Source: Providencia sp. (lineage in GTDB: Bacteria; Pseudomonadota; Gammaproteobacteria; Enterobacterales; Enterobacteriaceae). Taken from it: a stretch of DNA of 64,000 nucleotides. The stretch lies in the NCBI RefSeq assembly GCF_003533305.1, contig NZ_DOEH01000006.1, positions 71,147 through 135,146 of the forward strand. The letters run 5' to 3'. Each line of letters starts with the position of its first letter. Position 1 is the stretch's first letter. The notes below the pieces were generated by a model. The model did not search any database, had not been told where the DNA came from, and worked only from the letters and a program-made list of their open reading frames with translations. The translations under genes were made by a program, and so were the position numbers. Positions 29,660 through 37,879 of the stretch are shown here, one piece after another.

Positions 29660-31597
29660 ATGAATAAGCAGAAAATGACCACAGCTCAAGCGTTGGTTAA
29701 ATTTCTTAATCAGCAGTATGTTGAAGTCGATGGTGAACAGTATCCGTTTATTCAGGGGGTATTTACCATTTTTGGTCATGGTAACGTTGTTGGGTTAGGG
29801 CAGGCGCTTGAAGAAGCGCCGGGTCATTTACGTGTTTATCAAGGATGCAATGAGCAAGGTATGGCTCATATTGCTACCGGTTTTGCGAAGCAAAAAAAAC
29901 GTAAACAGATTTTTGCTGTGACCTCTTCGGTGGGACCTGGCGCAGCAAATATGATAACGGCTGCGGCGACAGCAACAGCTAATCGTATTCCATTATTGCT
30001 ATTACCGGGCGACACATTTGCCACCCGCCAACCTGATCCTGTTTTGCAGCAGGTCGAGCAATATGGTGATGGGACTATTAGTACTAATGATTGCTTTAGG
30101 CCTATCTCTCGTTATTGGGATAGAGTCTCTCGACCTGAACAGCTTATGGCAGCAATGATTAATGCTATGAGAGTACTGACTGATCCTGCGGATACGGGCG
30201 CGGTGACAATTTGTCTACCCCAAGATGTTCAAGGTGAGGCGTGGGATTACCCAGATTATTTTTTTGAAAAGCGAGTTCATCGTATTGAGCGACGTCCTGC
30301 TACCACGATCAGCCTGAATGAAGCTGTTAGTCTTATTCAAAGTCACAAAAGACCACTATTAGTTTGTGGTGGCGGTGTTCGTTATTCAGAAGCACATGAT
30401 GTTTTTCTAGATTTTGCTCAGCGTTATTCGATACCTTTTGGGGAAACCCAAGCGGGTAAAAGTGCGATTGTGGCAAGTCATCCTCTGAACGTTGGGGGGA
30501 TTGGGACTACCGGAGGACTCGCGGCAAACTTATTAGCTAAAGATGCCGATCTGGTGATTGGCGTAGGGACTCGTTTTACTGACTTTACGACGGCGTCTAA
30601 ATCATTATTTAGTCATCCCAATGTCAAGTTTTTGAATATTAACGTAGCAGAGTTCGATGCAGGCAAACTTGATGGATTAAAAGTTATCGCTGATGCTAAA
30701 GAGGCACTTTCGGCTATCGATAAGCTAATGCAAGGAAGTGGCTATCAAGCACAGTGGGGCGAAGCTATTTCTAAAGCAAAACAGCAGTGGCAAACAGAAT
30801 TAACACGTTTATTTTCAATTCAATATAAACCATTGGATTTTGTACCTGAAGTTGCCGGACATCTTGATGACAAGTTGGAAGAATACAAGAATGTGTTAGG
30901 CACTGAGCTTACACAAACTCGCGTTTTAGGGCTTATTCAGCAAAATATGGAAGATAATGCCATTATTGTGGGTGCTGCGGGTTCGCTACCGGGCGATCTT
31001 CAGCGTATTTGGTTACCGAAACATCGTGATACTTATCATCTTGAGTACGGCTACTCTTGTATGGGTTATGAAATTGCGGCCGCAGTGGGTGCTAAAATTG
31101 CAGCGCCAACACAACCTGTTTATGCAATGGTCGGCGATGGTTCATATCTGATGCTACACAGCGAGTTACAAACTGCTATCCAAGAAAACCTTAAGATCAC
31201 TATCTTATTATTTGATAATGCAGGGTTTGGTTGTATTAATAACCTGCAAATGAGCCAAGGTATGGGGAGTTTTGGTACCGAAAATCGTCATCGTAACCCA
31301 CAAACGGGTTTAATGGATGGTCCATTAGTTAAAGTGGACTTTGCTAAGAATGCAGAAAGTTATGGATGTAAGAGCTATCGCGTGCATGATGAAACTCAAT
31401 TAATCTCTGCTATTGAAGATGCAAAGCTGCAATTAGGCTGTGTGTTAATTGATATTAAAGTCTTACCTAAAACCATGACAAATGGCTATGAGGCATGGTG
31501 GCGAACGGGTACAGCTCAGGTTGCTAATAAACCTGAAATAGTCGCAGCTGCGGATAAAATTAAGCACATGGTGGATAATAACGTTCGCCTGTATTAG
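29660..31597 (+). CDS. iolD: IolD, 3D-trihydroxycyclohexane-1,2-dione acylhydrolase
   Basis: 645 residues of the thiamin-diphosphate family. The N-terminal part holds the cofactor glutamate region ([17 protein letters not shown]) and the C-terminal part the GDGSYLM...NNAGFG type metal/ThDP motif ([20 protein letters not shown]). It opens the cyclic dione to 5-deoxy-glucuronate. The frame is open from an ATG at 29648, but that ATG contains the GGAG that serves the ATG at 29660, which I take as the start. Confidence 0.95.
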   Translation: MNKQKMTTAQALVKFLNQQYVEVDGEQYPFIQGVFTIFGHGNVVGLGQALEEAPGHLRVYQGCNEQGMAHIATGFAKQKKRKQIFAVTSSVGPGAANMITAAATATANRIPLLLLPGDTFATRQPDPVLQQVEQYGDGTISTNDCFRPISRYWDRVSRPEQLMAAMINAMRVLTDPADTGAVTICLPQDVQGEAWDYPDYFFEKRVHRIERRPATTISLNEAVSLIQSHKRPLLVCGGGVRYSEAHDVFLDFAQRYSIPFGETQAGKSAIVASHPLNVGGIGTTGGLAANLLAKDADLVIGVGTRFTDFTTASKSLFSHPNVKFLNINVAEFDAGKLDGLKVIADAKEALSAIDKLMQGSGYQAQWGEAISKAKQQWQTELTRLFSIQYKPLDFVPEVAGHLDDKLEEYKNVLGTELTQTRVLGLIQQNMEDNAIIVGAAGSLPGDLQRIWLPKHRDTYHLEYGYSCMGYEIAAAVGAKIAAPTQPVYAMVGDGSYLMLHSELQTAIQENLKITILLFDNAGFGCINNLQMSQGMGSFGTENRHRNPQTGLMDGPLVKVDFAKNAESYGCKSYRVHDETQLISAIEDAKLQLGCVLIDIKVLPKTMTNGYEAWWRTGTAQVANKPEIVAAADKIKHMVDNNVRLY

Positions 31598-31623
31598 TAC
31601 ACGTTATTTTAGAAAATGAGTTT

Positions 31624-31667
31624 TAAGGGGAACTCGAAGGCAATTTGCCTTTGAGTATATTCCCTTA
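31624..31667 (+). other. Long hairpin just after iolD
   Basis: CTCGAAGGCA pairs with TGCCTTTGAG (one G-T pair), with outer pairing of AAGGGGAA and TTCCCTT. There is no T-run; a true terminator follows at 31774. It may protect the 3' end of the iolAD mRNA. Confidence 0.5.
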
Positions 31668-31773
31668 TCCTAAAGGTCGTGAGGTAGGGTAATGTCGGAT
31701 TATTTGCATGGATTGCTTTCGGATATTATTTAATTTTAATTGGGTTAATTAATGCCGTTGTTTTATTTTTATT

Positions 31774-31797
31774 GCTCAGCTTTTGCTGAGCTTTTTT
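31774..31797 (+). terminator. Rho-independent terminator of iolAD
   Basis: GCTCAGC-TTTT-GCTGAGC followed by six T. It separates iolAD from the iolG unit. Confidence 0.92.
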
Positions 31798-31978
31798 GTG
31801 CTTAATGATTTGATTAGCCGTTAATGTGAGATTTTTTTCTTACATTATTGCATTTCAATGACTAATTTATTGTAAATCAACTGGGTAAATGTAAACTGTT
31901 TCGAACTTTTTTATTTTTCTTTTTATCTAAAACAGTCTTAAAGCTATGCAATAGTTGATTAAAATCGAAGGATAAATT

Positions 31979-31992
31979 GAAACGTTCATTTC
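31979..31992. promoter_or_regulatory. Putative IolR operator, distal site before iolG
   Basis: GAAACGTTCATTTC, a perfect GAAA-N6-TTTC, about 200 bases upstream of the proximal site at 32178. A pair of sites this far apart could permit looping. Confidence 0.5.
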
Positions 31993-32177
31993 AATTTGTT
32001 TCGTTTGTGATTGAAATCGTTTGTTTTTCGATAGAAAAAGGAGCCATTGCGCTTTTATACGTCTAATTGATTGAGTTTACATTATTGTTTTGTGATCTTA
32101 ATAACACTAAAAATCCACTTTTAGATAACATTTGTTACCTAGCGCTCAAAAATATAATTTTCAAATAATTATAAATT

Positions 32178-32191
32178 GAAATGAATGTTTT
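32178..32191. promoter_or_regulatory. Putative IolR operator, proximal site before iolG
   Basis: GAAATGAATGTTTT, one mismatch to GAAA-N6-TTTC in the right half, 58 bases before the iolG ATG. Confidence 0.45.
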
Positions 32192-32248
32192 ATTTGGTAT
32201 ATTCCATACTATCCTAATAGTGGATTTAAAGTATCAAGGAGCATTTAA

Positions 32249-33235
32249 ATGTTCAACATAGCACTATTTGGCGCAGGACGTATTGGACAGGTGCATGCTG
32301 TTAATATTGCCGGCCATAAAGAAACCACACTTTATTCTGTTATTGATCCATACCAACCAAATGCAGATGCGCTAGCTGAAAAGTATCAGGCAAAAATTCA
32401 ATCAGTAGAAGAAGCAATGCAAGACCCGAATGTACACGGTGTTTTGATTGCATCTGCGACAGACACTCATGCGAATTTAATTGAATTGGCAGCAAAACAT
32501 AAAAAAGTTATTTTTTGTGAGAAGCCTGTCCACTTAGATCTTGAACGTGTTAAGCAGTGTTTAAAAAGCGTTAAGGAACACAATGTTCCTCTCTTTATTG
32601 GTTTTAATCGCCGCTACGACCCTCAATTCCATCACCTTAAAAATTTATTCGAACAAGGCGCAATTGGTAAAGCTGAATCTTTAATTATCACTTCACGTGA
32701 CCCATCACCACCACCCGCTGAATATGTGAAAGTTTCAGGGGGTATGTTTAGAGATATGACCATCCATGATTTTGATATGGCGCGCTTTATGATTGGTGAA
32801 GAGCCATGTTCTGTCTTTGCACAAGGTAGTAATGTCGTTGATCCTGCAATTGGTCAAGCTGGAGATATTGATACCGCATTTATAATTTTGAAATTCCCAT
32901 CCGGTGCTATGGCAACGATTTCGAATAGTCGTCGCTCAGGTTATGGCTATGATCAACGTGTTGAGTTACATGGTGAAAAAGGATTATTAACGGCGGGAAA
33001 TATCAAAGAAAATAGTGTGGAATTACTTAGCGAAGTTGGCTGTTTATCTGCAAAGCCTGAATTCTTTTTCTTACAGCGTTATAACGAAGCTTACAAAGCA
33101 GAGTGGAATCACTTTGTTGATATTTTAGCTGGACGTGCTGAATCTGAAACAACCGGTACAGATGGTGAACTTGCTTTATATCTTGCAGATAAAGCTCTTG
33201 AGTCATTAAAGACAGGTAAAGAAGTCAAATTATAG
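32249..33235 (+). CDS. iolG: IolG, inositol 2-dehydrogenase
   Basis: 328 residues of the Gfo/Idh/MocA family. It has the nucleotide-binding ALFGAGRIGQVHA at the N-terminus, the catalytic-lysine CEKPVHLD motif and the IHDFDMARFMIG motif with Asp and His of the active site. It oxidises myo-inositol to 2-keto-myo-inositol with NAD. AAGGAG precedes the ATG. It appears to be transcribed on its own, between a terminator and a long inverted repeat. Confidence 0.93.
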   Translation: MFNIALFGAGRIGQVHAVNIAGHKETTLYSVIDPYQPNADALAEKYQAKIQSVEEAMQDPNVHGVLIASATDTHANLIELAAKHKKVIFCEKPVHLDLERVKQCLKSVKEHNVPLFIGFNRRYDPQFHHLKNLFEQGAIGKAESLIITSRDPSPPPAEYVKVSGGMFRDMTIHDFDMARFMIGEEPCSVFAQGSNVVDPAIGQAGDIDTAFIILKFPSGAMATISNSRRSGYGYDQRVELHGEKGLLTAGNIKENSVELLSEVGCLSAKPEFFFLQRYNEAYKAEWNHFVDILAGRAESETTGTDGELALYLADKALESLKTGKEVKL

Positions 33236-33281
33236 TTTATATTTTTAATTGGATTAGACTTTTTAATCTAATTAGAGTCAT

Positions 33282-33314
33282 GTTATGAACGAGGGATATT
33301 CTCTCGTTCATAAC
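33282..33314 (+). terminator. Strong hairpin after iolG without T-run
   Basis: GTTATGAACGAG and CTCGTTCATAAC form a perfect 12-bp stem with a 9-base loop. It lacks a downstream T-run, so termination would be partial; it may stabilise the mRNA. Confidence 0.5.
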
Positions 33315-33678
33315 ACAAGCCTGAATATATTAACTCTGTAATTTTAAGGAATAAAATCAACAGAGGCAATGCAGACCTTACACTTAATCTAAAATGATAT
33401 AAATGATTTATACCTTGCTATAAGTCTAGGTTTTATATTATTTATTTTATTTCAATTTACCTTATTTAAGTGTATGTATTTGTTTTTATAAAGAATGAGT
33501 GAGTGCGCCATATTTTAATTATTCTTTATATCAGGCTTGCAATTATCTTGATAATAATTCAATTAAAGTGCCAAAAACTTTTCATTATTTAATATTAAAT
33601 ACGTTCAATTAAATTTTAAATACTGAGAAAGATTTTTTTTGGCAGACATAGTGATTCAGATAATAAGGTAATAATAAT
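33315..33678. promoter_or_regulatory. AT-rich upstream region of the inositol transporter gene
   Basis: 364 bases without ORF. It should hold the iolT promoter unless transcription reads through from iolG. I do not see a clean GAAA-N6-TTYC motif here. Confidence 0.35.
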
Positions 33679-35085
33679 ATGTCATTAATAATGAATCTCA
33701 ATGAGCAACAAAGAAAAAGATTGCATCAAATAACATTGGTTGCAACTTTTGGTGGATTACTTTTTGGTTATGATACCGGTGTTATCAATGGTGCATTTTC
33801 TTCATTGAAAGAAAACATGGGGCTAACGCCGACGACAGAAGGCTTAGTCATGAGTGTTCTGCTCGTTGGCGCAGCCTTGGGTAGTGTTTGTGGTGGGCGT
33901 ATTGCTGACTTTGTTGGACGCCGAACCTATCTATTGTATCTCTCTTTTCTATTTTTAGTTGGTGCGTTTTTATCTGCTGCCGCGCCTAATATTGAAGTAT
34001 TATTAATTGCTCGATTTTTACTCGGTTTTGCCGTAGGTGGCGCTTCGGTGACCGCACCTACATTTATTTCAGAAGTTGCTCCAACCGAGATGCGGGGAAA
34101 ATTAACGGGATTAAATGAAGTTGCCATTGTTATTGGTCAGCTTGCCGCTTTCGCTATTAATGCTGTTATTGGCTTGATTTGGGGGCATTTACCTGAAGTT
34201 TGGCGCTATATGTTATTGGTTCAAGCGATCCCTGCGCTGTGTTTACTATTTGGTATGTGGCGAGCACCAGAAAGTCCACGTTGGTTAATGAGCAAAAACC
34301 GTCGTGAAGAAGCATTAAAAATTCTGAAACAAATACGCCCTGAAAAAAGAGCGATTCAAGAGTATCAAGATATTGTTACGTTGCTAGATGTTGAAGCGGC
34401 AGAGTTGAAACGAAATCCCCATGCCCATAAGAAAAATTTAGCACTTATTTTTAATACGCCGTGGATCTTAAAGCTCGTCTTAATTGGTATTGTGTGGGCG
34501 GCATTACAGCAAACCACGGGCGTTAACGTCATCATGTATTACGGAACTGAAATCCTAAAAACAGCGGGTTTTTCTGAACAAACTTCGTTGATTTTTAACG
34601 TATTGAACGGGGTGTTCTCAGTTGGTGGTATGGTGATTGGCGTACTTTTCTTAGTTGATCGTTTTAAACGTAAAACATTAATTGTAGGCGGTTTTGCTTT
34701 AATGGCATCACTGCATTTATTAATTGCCGCCACCGACTATTTCTTAACAGGTGATGTAAAAGCAACGTTGATTTGGCTATTGGGAGCCGTCTTTGTAGGT
34801 GTAATGCAAGGTACTATGGGCTTCTTAACTTGGGTTGTCTTAGCTGAACTGTTCCCGCTGAAAATTCGAGGGTTATCCATGGGGATATCAGTATTCTTCA
34901 TGTGGATAATGAATGCTATCGTGAGCTATTTATTCCCGGTGATGCAAGCAGAGCTTGGCTTAGGCCCTGTCTTTTTAATTTTCGCAATAATAAACTATTT
35001 AGCGATAATATTTGTTGTGAAGTTGCTGCCTGAGACCTCAAACAAGTCACTAGAACAGTTAGAAAAAGAATTATCATCAATGTAG
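33679..35085 (+). CDS. iolT: MFS sugar porter, probable myo-inositol transporter
   Basis: 468 residues, twelve membrane segments. Sugar-porter signatures are present: GRIADFVGRRTYLL between TM2 and TM3, PESPRWLM before the central loop, VDRFKRK in the second half, and PETSNKSLEQLEKEL at the C-terminus. Position inside the inositol cluster and likeness to IolT-type transporters suggest proton-coupled inositol uptake. It is followed 76 bases later by the EIIA gene in the same direction. Confidence 0.88.
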   Translation: MSLIMNLNEQQRKRLHQITLVATFGGLLFGYDTGVINGAFSSLKENMGLTPTTEGLVMSVLLVGAALGSVCGGRIADFVGRRTYLLYLSFLFLVGAFLSAAAPNIEVLLIARFLLGFAVGGASVTAPTFISEVAPTEMRGKLTGLNEVAIVIGQLAAFAINAVIGLIWGHLPEVWRYMLLVQAIPALCLLFGMWRAPESPRWLMSKNRREEALKILKQIRPEKRAIQEYQDIVTLLDVEAAELKRNPHAHKKNLALIFNTPWILKLVLIGIVWAALQQTTGVNVIMYYGTEILKTAGFSEQTSLIFNVLNGVFSVGGMVIGVLFLVDRFKRKTLIVGGFALMASLHLLIAATDYFLTGDVKATLIWLLGAVFVGVMQGTMGFLTWVVLAELFPLKIRGLSMGISVFFMWIMNAIVSYLFPVMQAELGLGPVFLIFAIINYLAIIFVVKLLPETSNKSLEQLEKELSSM

Positions 35086-35161
35086 CATTGTCATAAAGGT
35101 AATATAGGGCAATTGCATTTGCGATATGAATACACCTAATTATCTATAAAGAGGGTTGTAT

Positions 35162-35590
35162 ATGATAGAACAACTAACGGCAAGTAACTTACATTTGGGT
35201 TGCCAAGCCAAAAACAAAGCCGAAGTATTGAAAATGGTCGGCCATGAGTTTAAGAATAAAGGTTATGTGGATCAAGATTGCGTTCATTTTCTCAATGAAA
35301 GAGAGTTGCAAATATCGACGTTTTTAGGCAATGGCATTACGCTGCCTCATCTACCGAAGTCTGCGAATGATATTATTCTTAAAACAGGCATTGAGATCTT
35401 TCAATTTCCCGATGGCGTTATTTGGGATAGAACGAATGTGATGTTTATTGCTATCGGTGTGATTGCAAAATCAAGAGAACATATTGATGTTCTTAGAGAA
35501 ATAGCGTTGATTTTTAGTGATGAGTTTATTGCTAATGCGCTATCTATCACTTCAAGTGAGAAAGAGTTCCTCAGTATTTTACATCGCTAG
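35162..35590 (+). CDS. Orphan PTS EIIA domain protein (mannitol/fructose type)
   Basis: 142 residues forming one EIIA type-2 domain. The phospho-accepting histidine is conserved as H63 in NGITLPHLP. No EIIB or EIIC gene is near, so it cannot by itself form a PTS transporter. It could be a regulatory phospho-acceptor controlling IolT or inositol gene expression, or a leftover from a lost PTS. The ATG at 35162, with GAGGG six bases upstream, is preferred to the in-frame TTG at 35156. It ends the iolT unit. Confidence 0.78.
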   Translation: MIEQLTASNLHLGCQAKNKAEVLKMVGHEFKNKGYVDQDCVHFLNERELQISTFLGNGITLPHLPKSANDIILKTGIEIFQFPDGVIWDRTNVMFIAIGVIAKSREHIDVLREIALIFSDEFIANALSITSSEKEFLSILHR

Positions 35591-35601
35591 ATAGGTTATG
35601 A

Positions 35602-35636
35602 CCATGAGCACCGATGTGGGGTGCTCATGGTTTTTT
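35602..35636 (+). terminator. Rho-independent terminator after the EIIA gene
   Basis: CCATGAGCACC and GGTGCTCATGG form an 11-bp stem followed by six T. It also separates this unit from the convergent antitoxin gene. Confidence 0.93.
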
Positions 35637-35645
35637 CATATGAGT

Positions 35646-35930
35646 TCATAGGATAATCTTAGGGTTTTTAACACCACAAGCAGCAGCATAGCGAGCTAAT
35701 GTTTCTATTGTTGCTTTTTCAGCATTACGTTCAGTTCGAGATATTGCTGCGGGTGATATTCCGAGACGTGCCGCAACTTGAGAGCTGCTTAGACCTGCAG
35801 AACAGCGCCATGCTACTAATTGTTCACGAACACGTTCTGATCTTAATTGTTTTTCATAAAGAGCATTAATATCAGGATCAGATAAAATTTCTTCACGTGC
35901 ACTTTCCCATGAAACTGATTTTTTACTCAT
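35646..35930 (-). CDS. XRE-family antitoxin of a HigBA-type pair
   Basis: 94 residues. The C-terminal part is an HTH_XRE domain (CSAGLSSSQVAARLGISPAAISRTERNAEKATIETLARYA). It overlaps the upstream toxin gene by eight bases, which gives the toxin-first order typical of HigBA. It would neutralise the toxin and repress the shared promoter. Confidence 0.82.
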   Translation of the reverse strand: MSKKSVSWESAREEILSDPDINALYEKQLRSERVREQLVAWRCSAGLSSSQVAARLGISPAAISRTERNAEKATIETLARYAAACGVKNPKIIL

Positions 35931-36243
35931 CGTGTAGCATCTCCTCTAGTCGTTTAGCTGCATCAGATAACATTGATGAAGGCAACTTTACGGTACTTTT
36001 TGCGAAGATTTTTAGGATGAAAATTCGCTTACCTTTTCGATAAACATAAATAGCACGCCCTATATCCCCAGCTTTTGCTCTTAATTCAAAAAATCCGTCT
36101 TTAATTGGTTTTGTATCTGGCTCTCGAAGTGATATCGCATATATAGCGAGTTTATCAATTTGCCTAGTCATTTTAGCTTGTAATATTTTAGGTAATTCTT
36201 TTAACTCTTGTAATGCATCCTTGTGAATTTCAATCTCAAACAT
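35923..36243 (-). CDS. RelE/HigB-like (phage Gp49-type) toxin
   Basis: 106 residues. The sequence (ALQELKELPKILQAKMTRQI...FFELRAKAGDIGRAIYVYRKGKRIFILKIFAKS) fits the Gp49-like HigB family of ribosome-dependent mRNA interferases. A GGAGGG touches an in-frame ATG at 36249; the ATG at 36243 has correct spacing and is preferred. The pair is antisense to the inositol genes around it and interrupts the cluster, so it is probably a later insertion. Confidence 0.82.
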   Translation of the reverse strand: MFEIEIHKDALQELKELPKILQAKMTRQIDKLAIYAISLREPDTKPIKDGFFELRAKAGDIGRAIYVYRKGKRIFILKIFAKSTVKLPSSMLSDAAKRLEEMLHDE

Positions 36244-36249
36244 CAGCAT

Positions 36250-36720
36250 CCCTCCGAATAAGTCACAATAGAGTAAAGCATAGTAACATTCAAGAGTTTA
36301 ATTAACTTATAGGTTGAATTAATGTTTAAGTTAATAGTGTTTGTTTTAGATAAATACTATTAAAAATTATGTAAATATTGATAATTAACGTGCTAGTACC
36401 CTTGTTTAATATTCATGTGTGATATTTGTTGACGCGAACATTCCATTTCTAGCTTAATTCATTTCATTTATATCGGTTTTATTCCATTTTTCATTTCATT
36501 CTGTATTTCATTGCTACAACTCCAATAATTAATTTCCTTATATATTAATCAATTAAACAAAAAATTAACGCCAGATCACAAAACGAAACTAATATTCCTT
36601 ATTTTATTGAAAGTGAAATGAATATTCCGTATAACATTAGTATCAAATTAAAAATATCAAGCACAGACATCGGGTTGATAAACGCACCGCAGATGATGAG
36701 CGATAGAGGGAGTGTTCAAA
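36250..36720. promoter_or_regulatory. Divergent region of the toxin gene and the second inositol operon
   Basis: About 470 AT-rich bases with many GAAATG or CATTTC half-sites (notably 36436-36449, 36470-36510) and two clean GAAA-N6-TTCC sites (36585, 36615). GAGGGAG before 36721 is the ribosome site of the next gene. Confidence 0.5.
36585..36628. promoter_or_regulatory. Tandem putative IolR operators before the second inositol operon
   Basis: GAAACTAATATTCC (36585-36598) and GAAATGAATATTCC (36615-36628), both GAAA-N6-TTCC, are exactly 30 bases apart, close to three helical turns, so two regulator dimers could bind on the same face. The second is about 90 bases before the ATG at 36721. Confidence 0.6.
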
Positions 36721-37854
36721 ATGAAAGAAATTCGTATTGGCATGATAGGTACCGGTTACATAGGGCGTGCTCACGCAATTGCTTATGCTCAGGCGCCAAC
36801 GGTTTTTCCTCTGCAAGGAAAGCTCGTTCGTGAAATGATTGCTGAAATTACACCTGAATTGGCGCAAGAACGTGCAAAAGAAATGGGCTTTAATCGTTCA
36901 ACAGATGATTGGCGCAAGCTGGTTGCTGACCCAAATATAGATGTGGTTGATATTTGTTCACCAAATTTTTTACATAAAGAAATGGCAATGGAAGCGATTA
37001 AACATGGCAAACATGTTTATTGTGAAAAGCCATTAGCGTTGAATTCACAAGATGCTAAAGAAATGGTTGAAGCGGCTGAAAAAGCAGGCGTCAAAACCTT
37101 AGTAGGCTTCAATTATATGAAAAACCCAACGGCACAATTAGCGAAACAGATTATTGCTAATGGTGAAATTGGTGACGTTATCCATTTTTATGGTACTCAT
37201 AATGAAGACTATATGGCTGACCCTAAAGCGCCTATCCATTGGCACTGTTTTAAAGAAAAAGCGGGTTTGGGTGCATTAGGTGATTTATCTGCACATATTA
37301 TCAATATGGCACAATTTTTGGTCGGCGATATTGAAACTGTCTGTGGCGATATGGAAATTGTGATTAAACAGCGTCCGGAAAAAATGGGCTCCTCAGTCAT
37401 GGTAACAGTTGAAAATGAAGACCAAGCTCACGCAATGGTACGTTTTGCGGGTGGGGCAATGGGGGTTATTGAAACGTCTCGTATTGCATCGGGTCGTAAA
37501 ATGGGACTGACTTATGTGGTGACGGGCACGAAAGGAACATTATCCTTTACACAAGAAAGAATGGCTGAGCTGAAATTGTATCGCCATGATGAGCCTTCAA
37601 ATCGCCAAGGATTTAAAACAATTTTAGTTGGCCCAGAGCATCCTGATTACGCTCCTTTTTGTAATGGCGCGGGTCATGGTATTGGATTTAACGATCAAAA
37701 GACCGTTGAGGTTCGCGATTTAATTGATGGCGTTGCGACGAATAAAAAAATGTGGCCTGACTTTGAAGAAGGCTGGAAGGTGTCGCGTATTTTAGATGCT
37801 ATCGCTCTTTCTTATGATGAGCAGCGATGGGTTAAAGTTAATGAAATCAATTGA
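36721..37854 (+). CDS. Second Gfo/Idh-family inositol (probably scyllo- or other isomer) dehydrogenase
   Basis: 377 residues with GMIGTGYIGRAHAIAYAQ at the N-terminus, the YCEKPLAL catalytic-lysine motif and a GALGDLSAHIINMAQFL active-site motif. It is a longer branch of the family than IolG and resembles the 370-390-residue dehydrogenases found in iol clusters. It may act on other inositol isomers. A GTG at 36712 is in frame, but the ATG at 36721 has GAGGGAG at good spacing. It leads an operon with iolC, iolE and iolB. Confidence 0.85.
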   Translation: MKEIRIGMIGTGYIGRAHAIAYAQAPTVFPLQGKLVREMIAEITPELAQERAKEMGFNRSTDDWRKLVADPNIDVVDICSPNFLHKEMAMEAIKHGKHVYCEKPLALNSQDAKEMVEAAEKAGVKTLVGFNYMKNPTAQLAKQIIANGEIGDVIHFYGTHNEDYMADPKAPIHWHCFKEKAGLGALGDLSAHIINMAQFLVGDIETVCGDMEIVIKQRPEKMGSSVMVTVENEDQAHAMVRFAGGAMGVIETSRIASGRKMGLTYVVTGTKGTLSFTQERMAELKLYRHDEPSNRQGFKTILVGPEHPDYAPFCNGAGHGIGFNDQKTVEVRDLIDGVATNKKMWPDFEEGWKVSRILDAIALSYDEQRWVKVNEIN

Positions 37855-37879
37855 TTCTGTTGTAGTTAAGGGGTGATTA

